Source of the DNA: Sedimentitalea sp041224545
GTDB taxonomy: Bacteria > Pseudomonadota > Alphaproteobacteria > Rhodobacterales > Rhodobacteraceae
Length of the DNA stretch: 64,000 nucleotides
NCBI RefSeq assembly: GCF_041224545.1
Contig: NZ_JBGFGP010000125.1
Coordinates: forward strand, 21,997-85,996
Reading direction: 5' to 3'
The translations under genes and the position numbers were made by a program. The notes below the pieces were generated by a model. The model saw nothing but the letters and a program-made list of their open reading frames with translations. It did not search any database and was not told the origin of the DNA. Below, one piece after another: positions 26,541 to 35,565 of the stretch. Numbering within the stretch: position 1 is the first letter of the stretch; every line of letters starts with the position of its first letter.

Positions 26541-28772
26541 TCATTCGTTCGGCTCGGAAACGTCCAGTTCGGACAATATCTCGGCAATCTCCGAACGAGC
26601 GCTGACGCTATCGTCCAGAAGCGACCGCGCACCGGCCAGCGGTGCTGTCTCGTCATTCTCTTCGGTTTCTTTCGCAAGCCTTGTCGAAAGTTCCGCCAGA
26701 CGCAGATAGCGCGGGTCATCGGCCAGCGGCAGCTCATCCCACGCATCACCAAGCCAGAGATTGCGCGCGGCGTTCTCCGGACGCTCGGCGTCAAGCAACA
26801 CCTGGCCAGCCATTTCATAGTCACCGTTCGCCTGCATCGCACGCGCTAGGATCGCTGAGGCTTCGGGATCAGTCAGGTTCAGGACTTCAATCATGGCGCG
26901 ATGCGGCAACCCGTTCGCCAAAGCGATATTGGCGCGCAACAGACGATCTTCCCGGGACATGCCTCGCGGCGTTGCCTTCTCGATGATGGCCTGGGCCTGT
27001 TGCGGAAATCCGAGAACCAGCAAGCGACCCGACAAATTTGCCGCCAAAGACGCTGGAAGCTTGCTATCAAAAGGCTCGGCCAGCGGCAAAGCAAATGTCA
27101 GGAACGTTACATCATCCGCATTTTGCGCCAAGAGTTCGAGAACAGGGTGTGAGGCCGCTGCGGCAAGGGCCGGGCCGTCCAATTCTGCGCTGACATCCAG
27201 CGCCTCGAAAGCCGCTTCGAACCGACCGGCGAGGGCGAGAGACATCGCGTGAACCCTGCGCAGTTCGCTTCCCCATTTCCCCTGACGGTGCTCGGCGGCG
27301 TAGCTTGCTGCAAGTTCCGGCATGTCGGGTCGCAGGGCCTTTTTCTCCAAATAGTGCATGTCGATCAATTTGATCAGCGCTTCCGGGGAAACCTCGGAAT
27401 CCGACGCGACCACCTTTTCGATTTTTTCGACCACGGCTTCGGTCTTGCCCGTGGCGCTTTCCACCTCAGCTTCGGCCAGATCGTGGGAAGGCCCGGTCGA
27501 TCCGCTGCTGCGATCGATCTCCCGCAACAGGGCGGCTGCAAGCTCGTTGTGCTCCAGTTTGCTGAGGCTTCGGCTTAGTCGCGGCCCCAATTGATGACGC
27601 AGATGACGCGGCAGATTCGCGAAAGCGCGCAGCAAGGCGTCGGAGTGTGCCATGTCCATCTGCGCGGGGTCTGCCAGCGCCGACCACAAGGCGAAATCCT
27701 GCGAACATCCGGACTGCCCGAGGAAGGGGTTCGCACCCTCGATCGCGCTTCCGTCCACAATCCGCGCCAACGCCCGAAGGGCGTTCGATTCAGGAGACGG
27801 ATCCGGCACAAACCTCAGCACCGTCTCTGCCTCGGCGCCGAAACCGAAATGGATATAGGTTCTTGCAAGGTCTTGAGCGGTCTCGGCGTCCAATTGATCA
27901 AATTCACCAAATAATCCGGCGCGCAACGCGCCAATCTGATCTGCAAACGGTCGTTCATCTGCCCAATCTGGCACAGCCACAACCGAATCTGGCAAACAGG
28001 TCGCTTCGCCGGCAAGCTGATCCAGGGTGCTCGCGATCGCGGAGAGGTCACGGTCAATGACGGTCGTGCTGGCAATATTGATCTCTGCCTTTGCCGGTGC
28101 GACGACCGGCTCGGGAGGAGGCAGGCCGATCTCTGTTTCCTCCTCAGCGAATTGGGTGACAGGTGTGAGCAGACCTTGTGACGCCGCCCGTTCGATCTGC
28201 GCCAGCAGTCTCTGCTCGGACAGGGTCTTGGAGATGATCTTATCGGATTTTCCGGCACCGGGTCGCGCCTCGACGGGTGAATCTCCGCGCGACGCTTTCC
28301 GGCGCTCGACAGTTGGCCCCCCATCCGTTGTTGCGCCGCCTGTATCAAGCTGAAACCTGTAGGCCGCGAGATCGACCGGCTGCAAACGCGGTTTCAGGTA
28401 AAACTCGGTGCCGGTTGAATCGCGTATGTCAATCACCAGATAGGTTTCAGCCTGTAAAAACCCCTCAACCGCGCAATTGCAATTGAGGCTCAGTTCCAGA
28501 GGGCCACCCCTCTCGCGCTGCGCGACCTCGCGCAACCGTGTCCGCGGAATCTTTTGGAATACGCCACCAAGATCGAACCGGATGTCCGGTTGATCGACAT
28601 TGACTTTGACCTCGCGACCCTGATTGCTGACCGACCAATCGGCACCCTCTCCGATCTTCATCACGAGACGAGAAAATGTTGCGTGTTCTCCCGAGCGAAC
28701 AACCACCGTTTGCGCCGACAGGGAAGCCGACCCAAAGAACAGGAGAAAACAAATCAGGGCAAATCGCATCAT
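26541..28772 (-). CDS. Large secreted repeat protein of unknown function in the flagellar operon
   Basis: A 743-residue protein with a signal peptide (MMRFALICFLLFFGSASLSA). Residues 22-120 form a beta-rich module (VVVRSGEHATFSRLVMKIGE, VYLVIDIRD-like text) that recalls AMIN-type domains; a low-complexity linker follows to about 260. The rest (about 260-743) is Ala/Leu-rich helical repeats reminiscent of TPR/Sel1 arrays. It overlaps motA by 4 bp (ATGA), so it is translated with the stator gene. No function can be named; a periplasmic scaffold for stator or rod is possible. Confidence 0.75.
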   Translation of the reverse strand: MMRFALICFLLFFGSASLSAQTVVVRSGEHATFSRLVMKIGEGADWSVSNQGREVKVNVDQPDIRFDLGGVFQKIPRTRLREVAQRERGGPLELSLNCNCAVEGFLQAETYLVIDIRDSTGTEFYLKPRLQPVDLAAYRFQLDTGGATTDGGPTVERRKASRGDSPVEARPGAGKSDKIISKTLSEQRLLAQIERAASQGLLTPVTQFAEEETEIGLPPPEPVVAPAKAEINIASTTVIDRDLSAIASTLDQLAGEATCLPDSVVAVPDWADERPFADQIGALRAGLFGEFDQLDAETAQDLARTYIHFGFGAEAETVLRFVPDPSPESNALRALARIVDGSAIEGANPFLGQSGCSQDFALWSALADPAQMDMAHSDALLRAFANLPRHLRHQLGPRLSRSLSKLEHNELAAALLREIDRSSGSTGPSHDLAEAEVESATGKTEAVVEKIEKVVASDSEVSPEALIKLIDMHYLEKKALRPDMPELAASYAAEHRQGKWGSELRRVHAMSLALAGRFEAAFEALDVSAELDGPALAAAASHPVLELLAQNADDVTFLTFALPLAEPFDSKLPASLAANLSGRLLVLGFPQQAQAIIEKATPRGMSREDRLLRANIALANGLPHRAMIEVLNLTDPEASAILARAMQANGDYEMAGQVLLDAERPENAARNLWLGDAWDELPLADDPRYLRLAELSTRLAKETEENDETAPLAGARSLLDDSVSARSEIAEILSELDVSEPNE

Positions 28773-29638
28773 GCCGCATCCTGTTTCACTGCCTTCAGCG
28801 CCTGCTCCAGATCGGTGAAATCAGGGCGGCAATGGGCCGGCGTGTTCTGTCGGCCGACCTCGATGCAGATGGCCGCCGCATGATTATGAAGGTTCGCGAT
28901 AAGCACCTCCCGTATCAGGAGATAGAAATGGTTGTCCTCTTCGATCACCGTCTTGACCCGTGCGGCAAACGGGCCGACCAGGCCATAGGCCAGAAAGACG
29001 CCAAGGAACGTCCCGACCAGCGCACCGCCGATCAGCTTGCCCAGAACTTCGGGCGGCTGGTCGATCGAACCCATCGTCTTGATCACCCCGAGAACGGCCG
29101 CCACGATGCCCAGTGCAGGCAATCCATCGGCAACCGTCTGCAATGCATGACTGGAATGCAACGCGTGATGCAGGTTGGCCTCCATGCGCTTGTCGAGCAC
29201 CTCTTCGACCTGATGCGGATCGTCATAGTTCATCGACGCGGAACGCATGGTATCGCAGATCAGGTTCACCGCTTCTCCATCGGCCTGAATCTTCGGATAT
29301 TTCGAGAAGACCGATGAACTCGCGGGGTCTTCGATATGCTGTTCCACTTCGACCGGGTTCTGACGGGCGATGCGGATCAGTTCGAACAACAGGCAGAGCA
29401 GGTCCCGGTAATCCTGCGGCTTCCATTTCGGTCCCTTGAAGACCTTTGCGACATCCTTGGCCGTATGCTTGATCGCCGACATGTCATTGCTGATCAGGAA
29501 CGCGCCTATGGCGGCGCCGCCGATCATGATCATCTCGAACGGCAAGGTCTTGAGTATGATCGCCATCTTGCCGCCGGCAAGAAGATAGCCACCGAACACC
29601 ATCCCAAAGATCGTGACAATACCGATTATGCCAATCAT
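28769..29638 (-). CDS. motA: Flagellar stator protein MotA
   Basis: Inner-membrane stator subunit that, with MotB, converts proton flow into torque. The 289-residue protein has four membrane helices (about 2-20, 34-52, 170-190, 200-222). The cytoplasmic loop carries RQNPVEVEQHIEDP, and the conserved proline region is in VADGLPALGIVAAVLGVI. Length is standard. motB is not adjacent; downstream is the unknown 743-residue protein and upstream a MotE-like gene. Confidence 0.93.
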   Translation of the reverse strand: MIGIIGIVTIFGMVFGGYLLAGGKMAIILKTLPFEMIMIGGAAIGAFLISNDMSAIKHTAKDVAKVFKGPKWKPQDYRDLLCLLFELIRIARQNPVEVEQHIEDPASSSVFSKYPKIQADGEAVNLICDTMRSASMNYDDPHQVEEVLDKRMEANLHHALHSSHALQTVADGLPALGIVAAVLGVIKTMGSIDQPPEVLGKLIGGALVGTFLGVFLAYGLVGPFAARVKTVIEEDNHFYLLIREVLIANLHNHAAAICIEVGRQNTPAHCRPDFTDLEQALKAVKQDAA

Positions 29639-29710
29639 AGTGCGACTCCGTGTTTCGTGGGCTTTGGACAGTCTGCCGTGCCTGCCTTAACAAACGTTCA
29701 CCGGATGAGT

Positions 29711-30316
29711 TCATTCCGTGGGAACGGAGGCATTGCGACCGGCGAGCACCACGCTGATCGAATAGGCCGCCATCGGGCTCAGCCCAGCCATCACATCTGC
29801 CGCAGCATCAGGCCGCATGCGCGCGAGAAACCCGGCGGCGAATTCGGGGGCCATCGTCTCGAACAACGCCGCCGCCTGTTTCGGCTTCATCTTTTCATAT
29901 ACATCGGTGAGGCGAACGAGGTCTTCTTCCGTCGCCCCGTCTGCGAGCGCAAGCGTGGCCGACAGACGTTCCTCTGCACCGATCAGCGCCTCAAGCCGCC
30001 GCTCGATAGCTTTTTCGGCGATCTCAAGCGCCTTCATGCGATCCTGTATCTGCGCCTCGCGGGTGTCGAGTGCGTATTCACGATCGCGAAGAGCATCGAT
30101 CAGGGTTTGCAACTCTGCCGAGGTCGGCGTGCCGCCACGCGCAGTCTCCGGTTCCGCAGACATTTCCTGATCCTGCTCGGGCCGTGATTCACGGGCAACC
30201 GCGGGTCCCGCCTGCAAGCCAATACGCAACAGCGCCGAGCCGATGAGCATAACCGCGATCACCGCCAGCGTACCGCCACGCAAACGGGGCAGATTTGCCT
30301 TGAATTTCATTGTCAC
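29711..30316 (-). CDS. motE: MotE-like protein (MgtE-N-type flagellar chaperone)
   Basis: A 201-residue protein with one N-terminal membrane helix (about 16-35), a disordered acidic segment, a coiled coil (about 70-125) and a C-terminal MgtE-N-like domain (YEKMKPKQAAALFETMAPEF, then ARMRPDAAADVMAGLSP). In rhizobia MotE is a periplasmic chaperone for the motor protein MotC. The GTG start at 30316 overlaps the preceding stop (GTGA); an ATG at 30310 is the alternative. Confidence 0.75.
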   Translation of the reverse strand: MTMKFKANLPRLRGGTLAVIAVMLIGSALLRIGLQAGPAVARESRPEQDQEMSAEPETARGGTPTSAELQTLIDALRDREYALDTREAQIQDRMKALEIAEKAIERRLEALIGAEERLSATLALADGATEEDLVRLTDVYEKMKPKQAAALFETMAPEFAAGFLARMRPDAAADVMAGLSPMAAYSISVVLAGRNASVPTE

Positions 30317-30699
30317 ACCCCCTGCTGACTCCGTTCGTGGCGCACGAATATCGGGCCGACAGGACGTTCGGTTTCGGTGTGCTCCTGCCCGGCCGCGGCT
30401 TCGGGGGCCGGCGTCTCTGGAAGATCGTGCATCGAGGCCATCATGAGTTCCAGGCGCGCCGCGACCGCTTCCGCGCGCCCGGTCAGGTCGTCCAGAGCCG
30501 CGTTCGATCCATCGGATGCGTCACGCGCGCGCGCAAGCGTCTGGCTCAGATCGTCAACCTGTGCGGACAGCACCGCAACGGCGCCACCGACCCCCTTTTC
30601 CAGATCATTGAATCGCTTCAGCCGGCGCGCGAGAACAAAACAGTACAGCCCTGCTCCCAATGCGCCCGCAACCAGAAAGATATCTGCAACCAGTTCCAA
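30313..30699 (-). CDS. Small membrane-anchored coiled-coil protein, flagellar operon (DUF6468-like)
   Basis: A 128-residue protein with an N-terminal membrane helix (VADIFLVAGALGAGLYCFVL, residues 4-23), a basic stop-transfer RRLKRF, a coiled coil (about 35-90) and a disordered tail. It sits between fliL and the motE-like gene, overlapping the latter by 4 bp. Layout matches the small protein commonly found next to fliL in alphaproteobacterial flagellar operons, annotated as DUF6468, but I assign that only tentatively. Function unknown. Confidence 0.65.
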   Translation of the reverse strand: MELVADIFLVAGALGAGLYCFVLARRLKRFNDLEKGVGGAVAVLSAQVDDLSQTLARARDASDGSNAALDDLTGRAEAVAARLELMMASMHDLPETPAPEAAAGQEHTETERPVGPIFVRHERSQQGV

Positions 30700-30708
30700 C
30701 TTTGCCTC

Positions 30709-31200
30709 CTAATTCAGCACAAATTCCATGACCAGAAGGTCACGCACGCGGCCCTGCCCGGCCACGACCTGCACCCGCCGCAGCATCTGACCGCGAAGCT
30801 TGGTCAACGCCTGCGGCGCTTCAAATTCCGTGACATCCAACGCCCGCAGATAGCTGTTCAGGACATCGACGATCCTGGGCAGCACCAGTTCGACATCCTC
30901 GCGATAGGCGCTGTTCACCTCCAGCTGGCTTCGGAAACGCAAATGGCGCACATATGTGTTTCCAGAGAGGGAAATCATGATCGGCTCGATTTCGACGAAC
31001 GCGATTTCCGGCAGGGGTTCGGCCGGTTCGCCGGCGGGCGGATGGGTGTCGTGCGATTCCTCCTTGCCGAACAACAGGCCTGACGAACTGACGTAAAATC
31101 CGCCTCCCGCGCCCGCAATCGCGAGAACAAGACCCAGTATCAATGGAAGTTTCTTTGATTTGACCGGCGTTTCCGGTGCCTCCGCTACGGCATCCGACAT
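30709..31200 (-). CDS. fliL: Flagellar basal body-associated protein FliL
   Basis: Stator-associated membrane protein. Start 31200 (MSDAVAEAPETPV, 163 residues) has AGGAAT 6 bp upstream; the longer frame from 31233 lacks such a site. One membrane helix (about 20-38: LPLILGLVLAIAGAGGGFYV) is followed by the periplasmic FliL domain: FVEIEPIMISLSG, LELPRIVDVLNSYLRAL-like text, and GRVRDLLVMEFVLN. First gene of the long minus-strand block; diverges from fliF across a CtrA-like box. Confidence 0.92.
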   Translation of the reverse strand: MSDAVAEAPETPVKSKKLPLILGLVLAIAGAGGGFYVSSSGLLFGKEESHDTHPPAGEPAEPLPEIAFVEIEPIMISLSGNTYVRHLRFRSQLEVNSAYREDVELVLPRIVDVLNSYLRALDVTEFEAPQALTKLRGQMLRRVQVVAGQGRVRDLLVMEFVLN

Positions 31201-31246
31201 GGCAATTCCTATCGTTTCGTACGGTGTCTTCATAACCGTGCAGGAA

Positions 31247-31261
31247 CTAACCGATTGTTAA
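31247..31261. promoter_or_regulatory. CtrA-like box between fliL and fliF
   Basis: CTAA-N7-TTAA (31247-31250, 31258-31261) matches the CtrA consensus TTAA-N7-TTAA with one mismatch and exact spacing. It lies 59 bp upstream of fliF and 47 bp upstream of fliL, so it could serve both divergent operons. CtrA control of flagellar genes is established in Caulobacter and reported in several Rhodobacterales. Confidence 0.5.
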
Positions 31262-31319
31262 GGCCAATGGATCAAACAGGAGGGAACGTTGGCAGAACGT
31301 CGGCGACACGGAGGACATC

Positions 31320-32948
31320 GTGCAGCAGATCAAAACGATTTGGACCGAACTCGACAGACGCAAGCAGATTGTGGTGATACTCGCCACTGTCGCACTGATT
31401 GTGACGCTGGTGGTGATGTCGCGCATGGCGGCAACGCCTTCGATGAAATTGCTGTATGCCGGGCTGGAGAACGGCTCCGCCGGGGATGTGGTGCGCGCGC
31501 TCGAACAGCGCGGCACGCTCTACGAGGTGCGGGGCGGTTCCATCTATGTTCCGGCCGAAAACCGCGACGAATTGCGGATGACCCTCGCAAGCGAAGGCCT
31601 GCCGGCCAATGGTGGCCGTGGCTATGAACTGCTTGATTCGCTGAACGGGTTCGGCACGACCTCCCAGATGTTCGATGCCGCCTACTGGCGCGCCAAGGAA
31701 GGTGAACTCGCCCGCACCATCGTGGCCAGCCCACATGTGGCCCAGGCCCGCGTGCACATCGCGCATAGCGGCTCCGGACCGTTTCAGCGAAGCGTCGACC
31801 CCACTGCGTCGGTGTCTCTTGTCCCGGCGGGCGCGGCGGTGACCGTCGCCCAGGCAAATGCTCTCAGGTTCCTGGTGGCGTCTGCGGTTGCCGGTCTCAC
31901 CGTGGAAAACGTTGCGATCATCGATGCAAACGGAACGCTGATCGGCACTGCGGACACCAATGCATCGCCCAACAGCGCCGATGATCGTGCCTTGCTGTTG
32001 CGGGACCGGGTGCTGCGGCTGGTCGAGGCACGTGTCGGGGCGGGCAACGCGGTGGTCGAGGTCAGCGTGGATACGGTCACCCAGACCGAATCGATCCGGG
32101 AACGCCGGTTCGATCCCGAAGGCCGCGTTGCCATCAGCACCGAGACAGAAGAGCGCACCGATTCCTCGACAAACGCCGCCGGTGGCGACGTCACCGTCGC
32201 ATCGAACCTGCCGGACGGAGATGGTGCCGCCGGCGAAGGCTCCAAGGCACAGGGCAGCGAGACCCGCGAACGCATCAACTATGAAGTATCCGAAACCGAA
32301 CACGAGATCCTGCGTGGCCCCGGCGACATCAGGCGCCTGACGGTTGCGGTTCTGGTCAACGGGCTCGATGTGATCGACGACGCCGGGAACACGACATTCG
32401 CACCGCGCGCCGAAGAGGAACTCGGCGCGTTGCGTGATCTGGTCGCTTCGGCGGTTGGCTTTGATGAATCGCGCGGGGATGTGATCACGCTGCGATCAAT
32501 GGAACTGCCGACCGCCGCGCCGCTGGGAACCGCAGCCACGGGCGGACTGCTCCAGGGACTCGATCTGGATATCATGTCACTGATTCAGGTGGCGGCGCTG
32601 GCGCTGGTCGCGCTGGTGCTCGGGCTCTTTGTGGTGCGCCCGATCCTGAGCAATAGCCGACGCCTGACAGATACCGATTTTGCGGCGCTGCCGCCCGCCG
32701 CATCCGACACGCCCACCACGCAGGATCAGGGGCCTCTCTTGACCGGGGAGATCGCAGATAGCCCGGCAGATCGGTTTCAGCCCGCCGCGCTGACCGCAAC
32801 TCAGCCCGGCTCCGAAGGCAAGCTGCCCGCATTGTCCGGAAACGAGCCCTCTCCGGTTGAACGATTGCGGTCGATGATCGGCGAGCGGCAGGAAGAAACC
32901 GTCGAAATCCTGCGCAGTTGGCTTGAGGAAAGCGAGGAGAAAGCATGA
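31320..32948 (+). CDS. fliF: Flagellar MS-ring protein FliF
   Basis: Forms the inner-membrane MS ring on which the basal body is built. 542 residues from a GTG start with GGAGG 6 bp upstream. N-terminal membrane helix (about 18-36), the ring-building motifs YAGLENGSAGDVVRALEQRG and TIVASPHVAQARVHIA, a disordered middle, a second helix (about 420-440: SLIQVAALALVALVLGLFVV) and the C-terminal FliG-binding tail (GERQEETVEILRSWLEES). First gene of fliF-fliH-fliN-fliP. Confidence 0.95.
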   Translation: MQQIKTIWTELDRRKQIVVILATVALIVTLVVMSRMAATPSMKLLYAGLENGSAGDVVRALEQRGTLYEVRGGSIYVPAENRDELRMTLASEGLPANGGRGYELLDSLNGFGTTSQMFDAAYWRAKEGELARTIVASPHVAQARVHIAHSGSGPFQRSVDPTASVSLVPAGAAVTVAQANALRFLVASAVAGLTVENVAIIDANGTLIGTADTNASPNSADDRALLLRDRVLRLVEARVGAGNAVVEVSVDTVTQTESIRERRFDPEGRVAISTETEERTDSSTNAAGGDVTVASNLPDGDGAAGEGSKAQGSETRERINYEVSETEHEILRGPGDIRRLTVAVLVNGLDVIDDAGNTTFAPRAEEELGALRDLVASAVGFDESRGDVITLRSMELPTAAPLGTAATGGLLQGLDLDIMSLIQVAALALVALVLGLFVVRPILSNSRRLTDTDFAALPPAASDTPTTQDQGPLLTGEIADSPADRFQPAALTATQPGSEGKLPALSGNEPSPVERLRSMIGERQEETVEILRSWLEESEEKA

Positions 32949-33547
32949 TGGCGATCGCACATCTCTTGGAAGATTTCAGCATGATCGACCGCCCCGAAGA
33001 TCCGATTACCGAAATGAGCGATGACGCCATCGAGGATATGCGCCTCGCCTCTTTCGAACAGGGGTACACGGCGGGGTGGGACGACGCCATTCGCGTTCAG
33101 TCCGAAGACAAGCACCGTGCGCTTGCCGCCCTCGCACAGAATCTGGAGGATTTCGCATTCACCTATCAGGAAGCGTTGTCGCAAATGACGAGGGCGATCG
33201 AGCCGGTATTCCGGACGCTGTTGCAGAAAGTACTGCCAGAAGCGATGCAGGAAAGCGTCGGCGCGCGGATCGTCGAGCAGTGTCTCGATCTGGCGCGCGA
33301 GCAAGTGGAACAGCCGGTCATGCTGGTGGTGCCCACGGGCGCCGGTGATGCGCTCAAACCCATCCTGCAAAAGGATCTGGCGATGCAACTCGCGATCCGC
33401 GAAAGCGCGGAGATCGGGCCGGGTCAGATCCAGATAAGGATCGGCGACAGCGAACGTGAGATCGACACCGCCCAATTGCTGGCATCGCTGACCCAGTCGG
33501 TCGACGCATTCTATCACACCCTGACCGAGGAGTCTCTGTATGGATAA
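32945..33547 (+). CDS. fliH: Flagellar export ATPase regulator FliH-like
   Basis: Stator-like protein that anchors the FliI ATPase to the C ring. The 200-residue acidic protein begins MMAIAHLLEDFSMID, has a helical middle (ASFEQGYTAGWDDAIRVQSE) and a C-terminal FliH/V-ATPase-E-like domain. It overlaps fliF by 4 bp and fliN by 8 bp. The family diverges strongly; the call rests on position, size and the EQGYTAGWDD segment. Confidence 0.78.
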   Translation: MMAIAHLLEDFSMIDRPEDPITEMSDDAIEDMRLASFEQGYTAGWDDAIRVQSEDKHRALAALAQNLEDFAFTYQEALSQMTRAIEPVFRTLLQKVLPEAMQESVGARIVEQCLDLAREQVEQPVMLVVPTGAGDALKPILQKDLAMQLAIRESAEIGPGQIQIRIGDSEREIDTAQLLASLTQSVDAFYHTLTEESLYG

Positions 33548-33836
33548 CGCTTCCGAAACCCGTTCCAACGCGAATGGACAAGCAAATCCGTTTGTCTCCG
33601 TGCCGATTGAGATCACGGTATCGGTCGGCAAGGCGAGACCGTTGATCCGAGAGCTTGTCAGCCTTGGCGAGAACGCTGTTCTCACCCTGGACAGGCGCAT
33701 CGAAGACCCCGTCGAGCTTTTTGTCGGCGACCGGCTGGTGGCCCGGGGGCAGTTGGAGGAGCTTGGCGGCGACAATGCAGGCCAGCTTGCGGTTCGCCTG
33801 ACCGAGATCGCCGATTTCCAGAGCGGGCTGGGATGA
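33540..33836 (+). CDS. fliN: Flagellar motor switch protein FliN
   Basis: C-ring protein. The 98-residue product has a short polar N-terminus and one SpoA domain (VPIEITVSVGKARPLIRELV, then VELFVGDRLVARGQLEEL, then QLAVRLTEI). It overlaps fliH by 8 bp and fliP by 4 bp. fliM and fliG, its C-ring partners, are not in this window. Confidence 0.93.
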   Translation: MDNASETRSNANGQANPFVSVPIEITVSVGKARPLIRELVSLGENAVLTLDRRIEDPVELFVGDRLVARGQLEELGGDNAGQLAVRLTEIADFQSGLG

Positions 33837-34567
33837 AGTTCGCACCGATCTGGCTGCTGCTCGCGGTTGTCGCGACGCTGCCCCAGCCTGCGCTTGCACA
33901 GGAGCTGTCGCTATCGCTCGGCGATGGCGGCTCGATCTCGGCGCGCTCGATCCAGTTGATCCTGCTGATTACGGTGCTCAGCCTCGCACCGGGGCTGGCG
34001 ATCATGATCACCTGCTTTCCATTCATCGTGACGGTACTGGCGATCCTCAGACAGGCCATCGGCCTTCAGCAATCGCCGCCGAACATGCTGATTGTCAGTC
34101 TCGCGCTGTTTCTTACCTATTTCGTTATGGAGCCGGTTTTTACCGAAGCGTGGGAGAGCGGCATCCGCCCGCTGCTGGACGAACAGATCGAGGTCGAAGC
34201 GGCGTTTTCGCTCAGCCTCGAACCGTTCCGTGTCTTCATGTCCGACCGCGTCGATCCGGACACCTTCATCGCCATGGCCGAACTGCGCCCCGATGCGGAA
34301 ACGATCCGGTCGGGGCCGGACGCGCCGCTCTCGGTGCTGGTTCCCAGCTTCCTGCTTTCCGAGATCGCCCGCGCCTTCCAGGTCGGGTTTCTGGTGTTCC
34401 TGCCGTTTCTCATCATCGACCTCGTCGTGGCGGCGATCCTGATGTCGATGGGGATGATGATGGTCCCGCCCGCAATCGTCTCCCTGCCGTTCAAGCTGGC
34501 GTTTTTCGTCGTGGCCGATGGCTGGAGCCTGATCGCAGGCGCGTTGGTCCGAAGTTATTTCCCCTGA
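33833..34567 (+). CDS. fliP: Flagellar export gate protein FliP
   Basis: Core subunit of the FliPQR export pore. The 244-residue protein has a cleavable signal peptide (about 1-21), then the FliP fold: VLSLAPGLAIMITCFPFIVT, ILRQAIGLQQSPPNMLIVSL, an acidic periplasmic segment, and LVPSFLLSEIARAFQVGFL-like text, ending with GMMMVPPAIVSLPFKLAFFV. Length and motifs are standard. Last gene of the fliF block; no fliO is seen. Confidence 0.95.
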   Translation: MKFAPIWLLLAVVATLPQPALAQELSLSLGDGGSISARSIQLILLITVLSLAPGLAIMITCFPFIVTVLAILRQAIGLQQSPPNMLIVSLALFLTYFVMEPVFTEAWESGIRPLLDEQIEVEAAFSLSLEPFRVFMSDRVDPDTFIAMAELRPDAETIRSGPDAPLSVLVPSFLLSEIARAFQVGFLVFLPFLIIDLVVAAILMSMGMMMVPPAIVSLPFKLAFFVVADGWSLIAGALVRSYFP

Positions 34568-34664
34568 CCGCTTCCCCTGACGATGCGCCACGGTAGAATT
34601 GCGCTGGCACATTTCTGCGACCTTGCATACCTTTGGGCGGCAAATCAGGACCTGGTCGGACGGC

Positions 34665-35543
34665 ATGGCGGAAATACGCGATCTGAAGCTGTTGGTTTCA
34701 CTGGCCCGGCACAAACATTTTTCCCATGCTGCGGAAGAAAGCGGAATATCCCAGCCCGCGTTTTCGGCCCGTATCCGCAAGATGGAAGATGAATTCGCCA
34801 TCCCCCTCGTACGCCGGGGCAACAAGTTTCTCGGCTTTACCCGCGAAGGCGAAGTCGTTCTGAAATGGGCGCGACGCCTGCTGAACGATGCGGAAGGCAT
34901 GCGACAGGAAATCGACCTCCTGCGCAACACGCTGCGCGGCAAGCTGGTGGTCGGCACCGTGCCCACGGCCCTGCCCTTTGCCGCCATCGTCTCGGCACAT
35001 CTGCGCAAGGCACATCCCGAACTGTCTCTGGAGCTGCAATCGCTATCCTCGCGCCAGATCGAGTTGCGGCTCAATGATTACACGCTGGACGCCGGCCTTA
35101 CCTATGTGCAAGAGGCCGATCCCGAATATACGGAAACCCTCTACAACGAGAGTTACGTGCTCATCGCCCCGGCGCATATGGCCCCCCGTTCCGCGGGCCA
35201 GGCCCGCTGGAGCGAGGCGGCGGCGCTGCCCCTGTGCCTGCTGACGCCGGACATGCGAAACCGGAAGTTCGTCGACGAGATATTTCAGCGGATCGGCGCG
35301 ACGCCGAACATTGTGATGGAAGCCAACGGCTTTACCGCGTTGCTGGCGCAGGTCGTGAGCGGCAATGCGGCAACCATCGCCCCGAAGGGCGTCGCCGAAA
35401 CCTATTTCTCGGCCCGCACGGCCACGCGCCTGGATCTCGTCGAACCGTTCCGCACACAGGCGATCGGCCTGTCCATCCGGGACCAGCAACCGGACACGCC
35501 GATCATCCGGGCGTTCCGGCGCGCCGTGCAGAATTCATTATAA
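34665..35543 (+). CDS. LysR-family transcriptional regulator, probably of formate dehydrogenase
   Basis: A 292-residue regulator. The helix-turn-helix is at about residues 8-60 (FSHAAEESGISQPAFSARIR, RRGNKFLGFTREGE), followed by a two-lobed effector domain. Start 34665 (MAEIRDLKLLV) is chosen because it begins the HTH as in the family; the frame is open from 34599. It lies 85 bp upstream of fdsGB on the same strand, the position of FdsR in characterised fds operons, so control of formate oxidation is likely (inference). Confidence 0.85.
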   Translation: MAEIRDLKLLVSLARHKHFSHAAEESGISQPAFSARIRKMEDEFAIPLVRRGNKFLGFTREGEVVLKWARRLLNDAEGMRQEIDLLRNTLRGKLVVGTVPTALPFAAIVSAHLRKAHPELSLELQSLSSRQIELRLNDYTLDAGLTYVQEADPEYTETLYNESYVLIAPAHMAPRSAGQARWSEAAALPLCLLTPDMRNRKFVDEIFQRIGATPNIVMEANGFTALLAQVVSGNAATIAPKGVAETYFSARTATRLDLVEPFRTQAIGLSIRDQQPDTPIIRAFRRAVQNSL

Positions 35544-35565
35544 CCAAAGCAAATGGCGCATTCTA

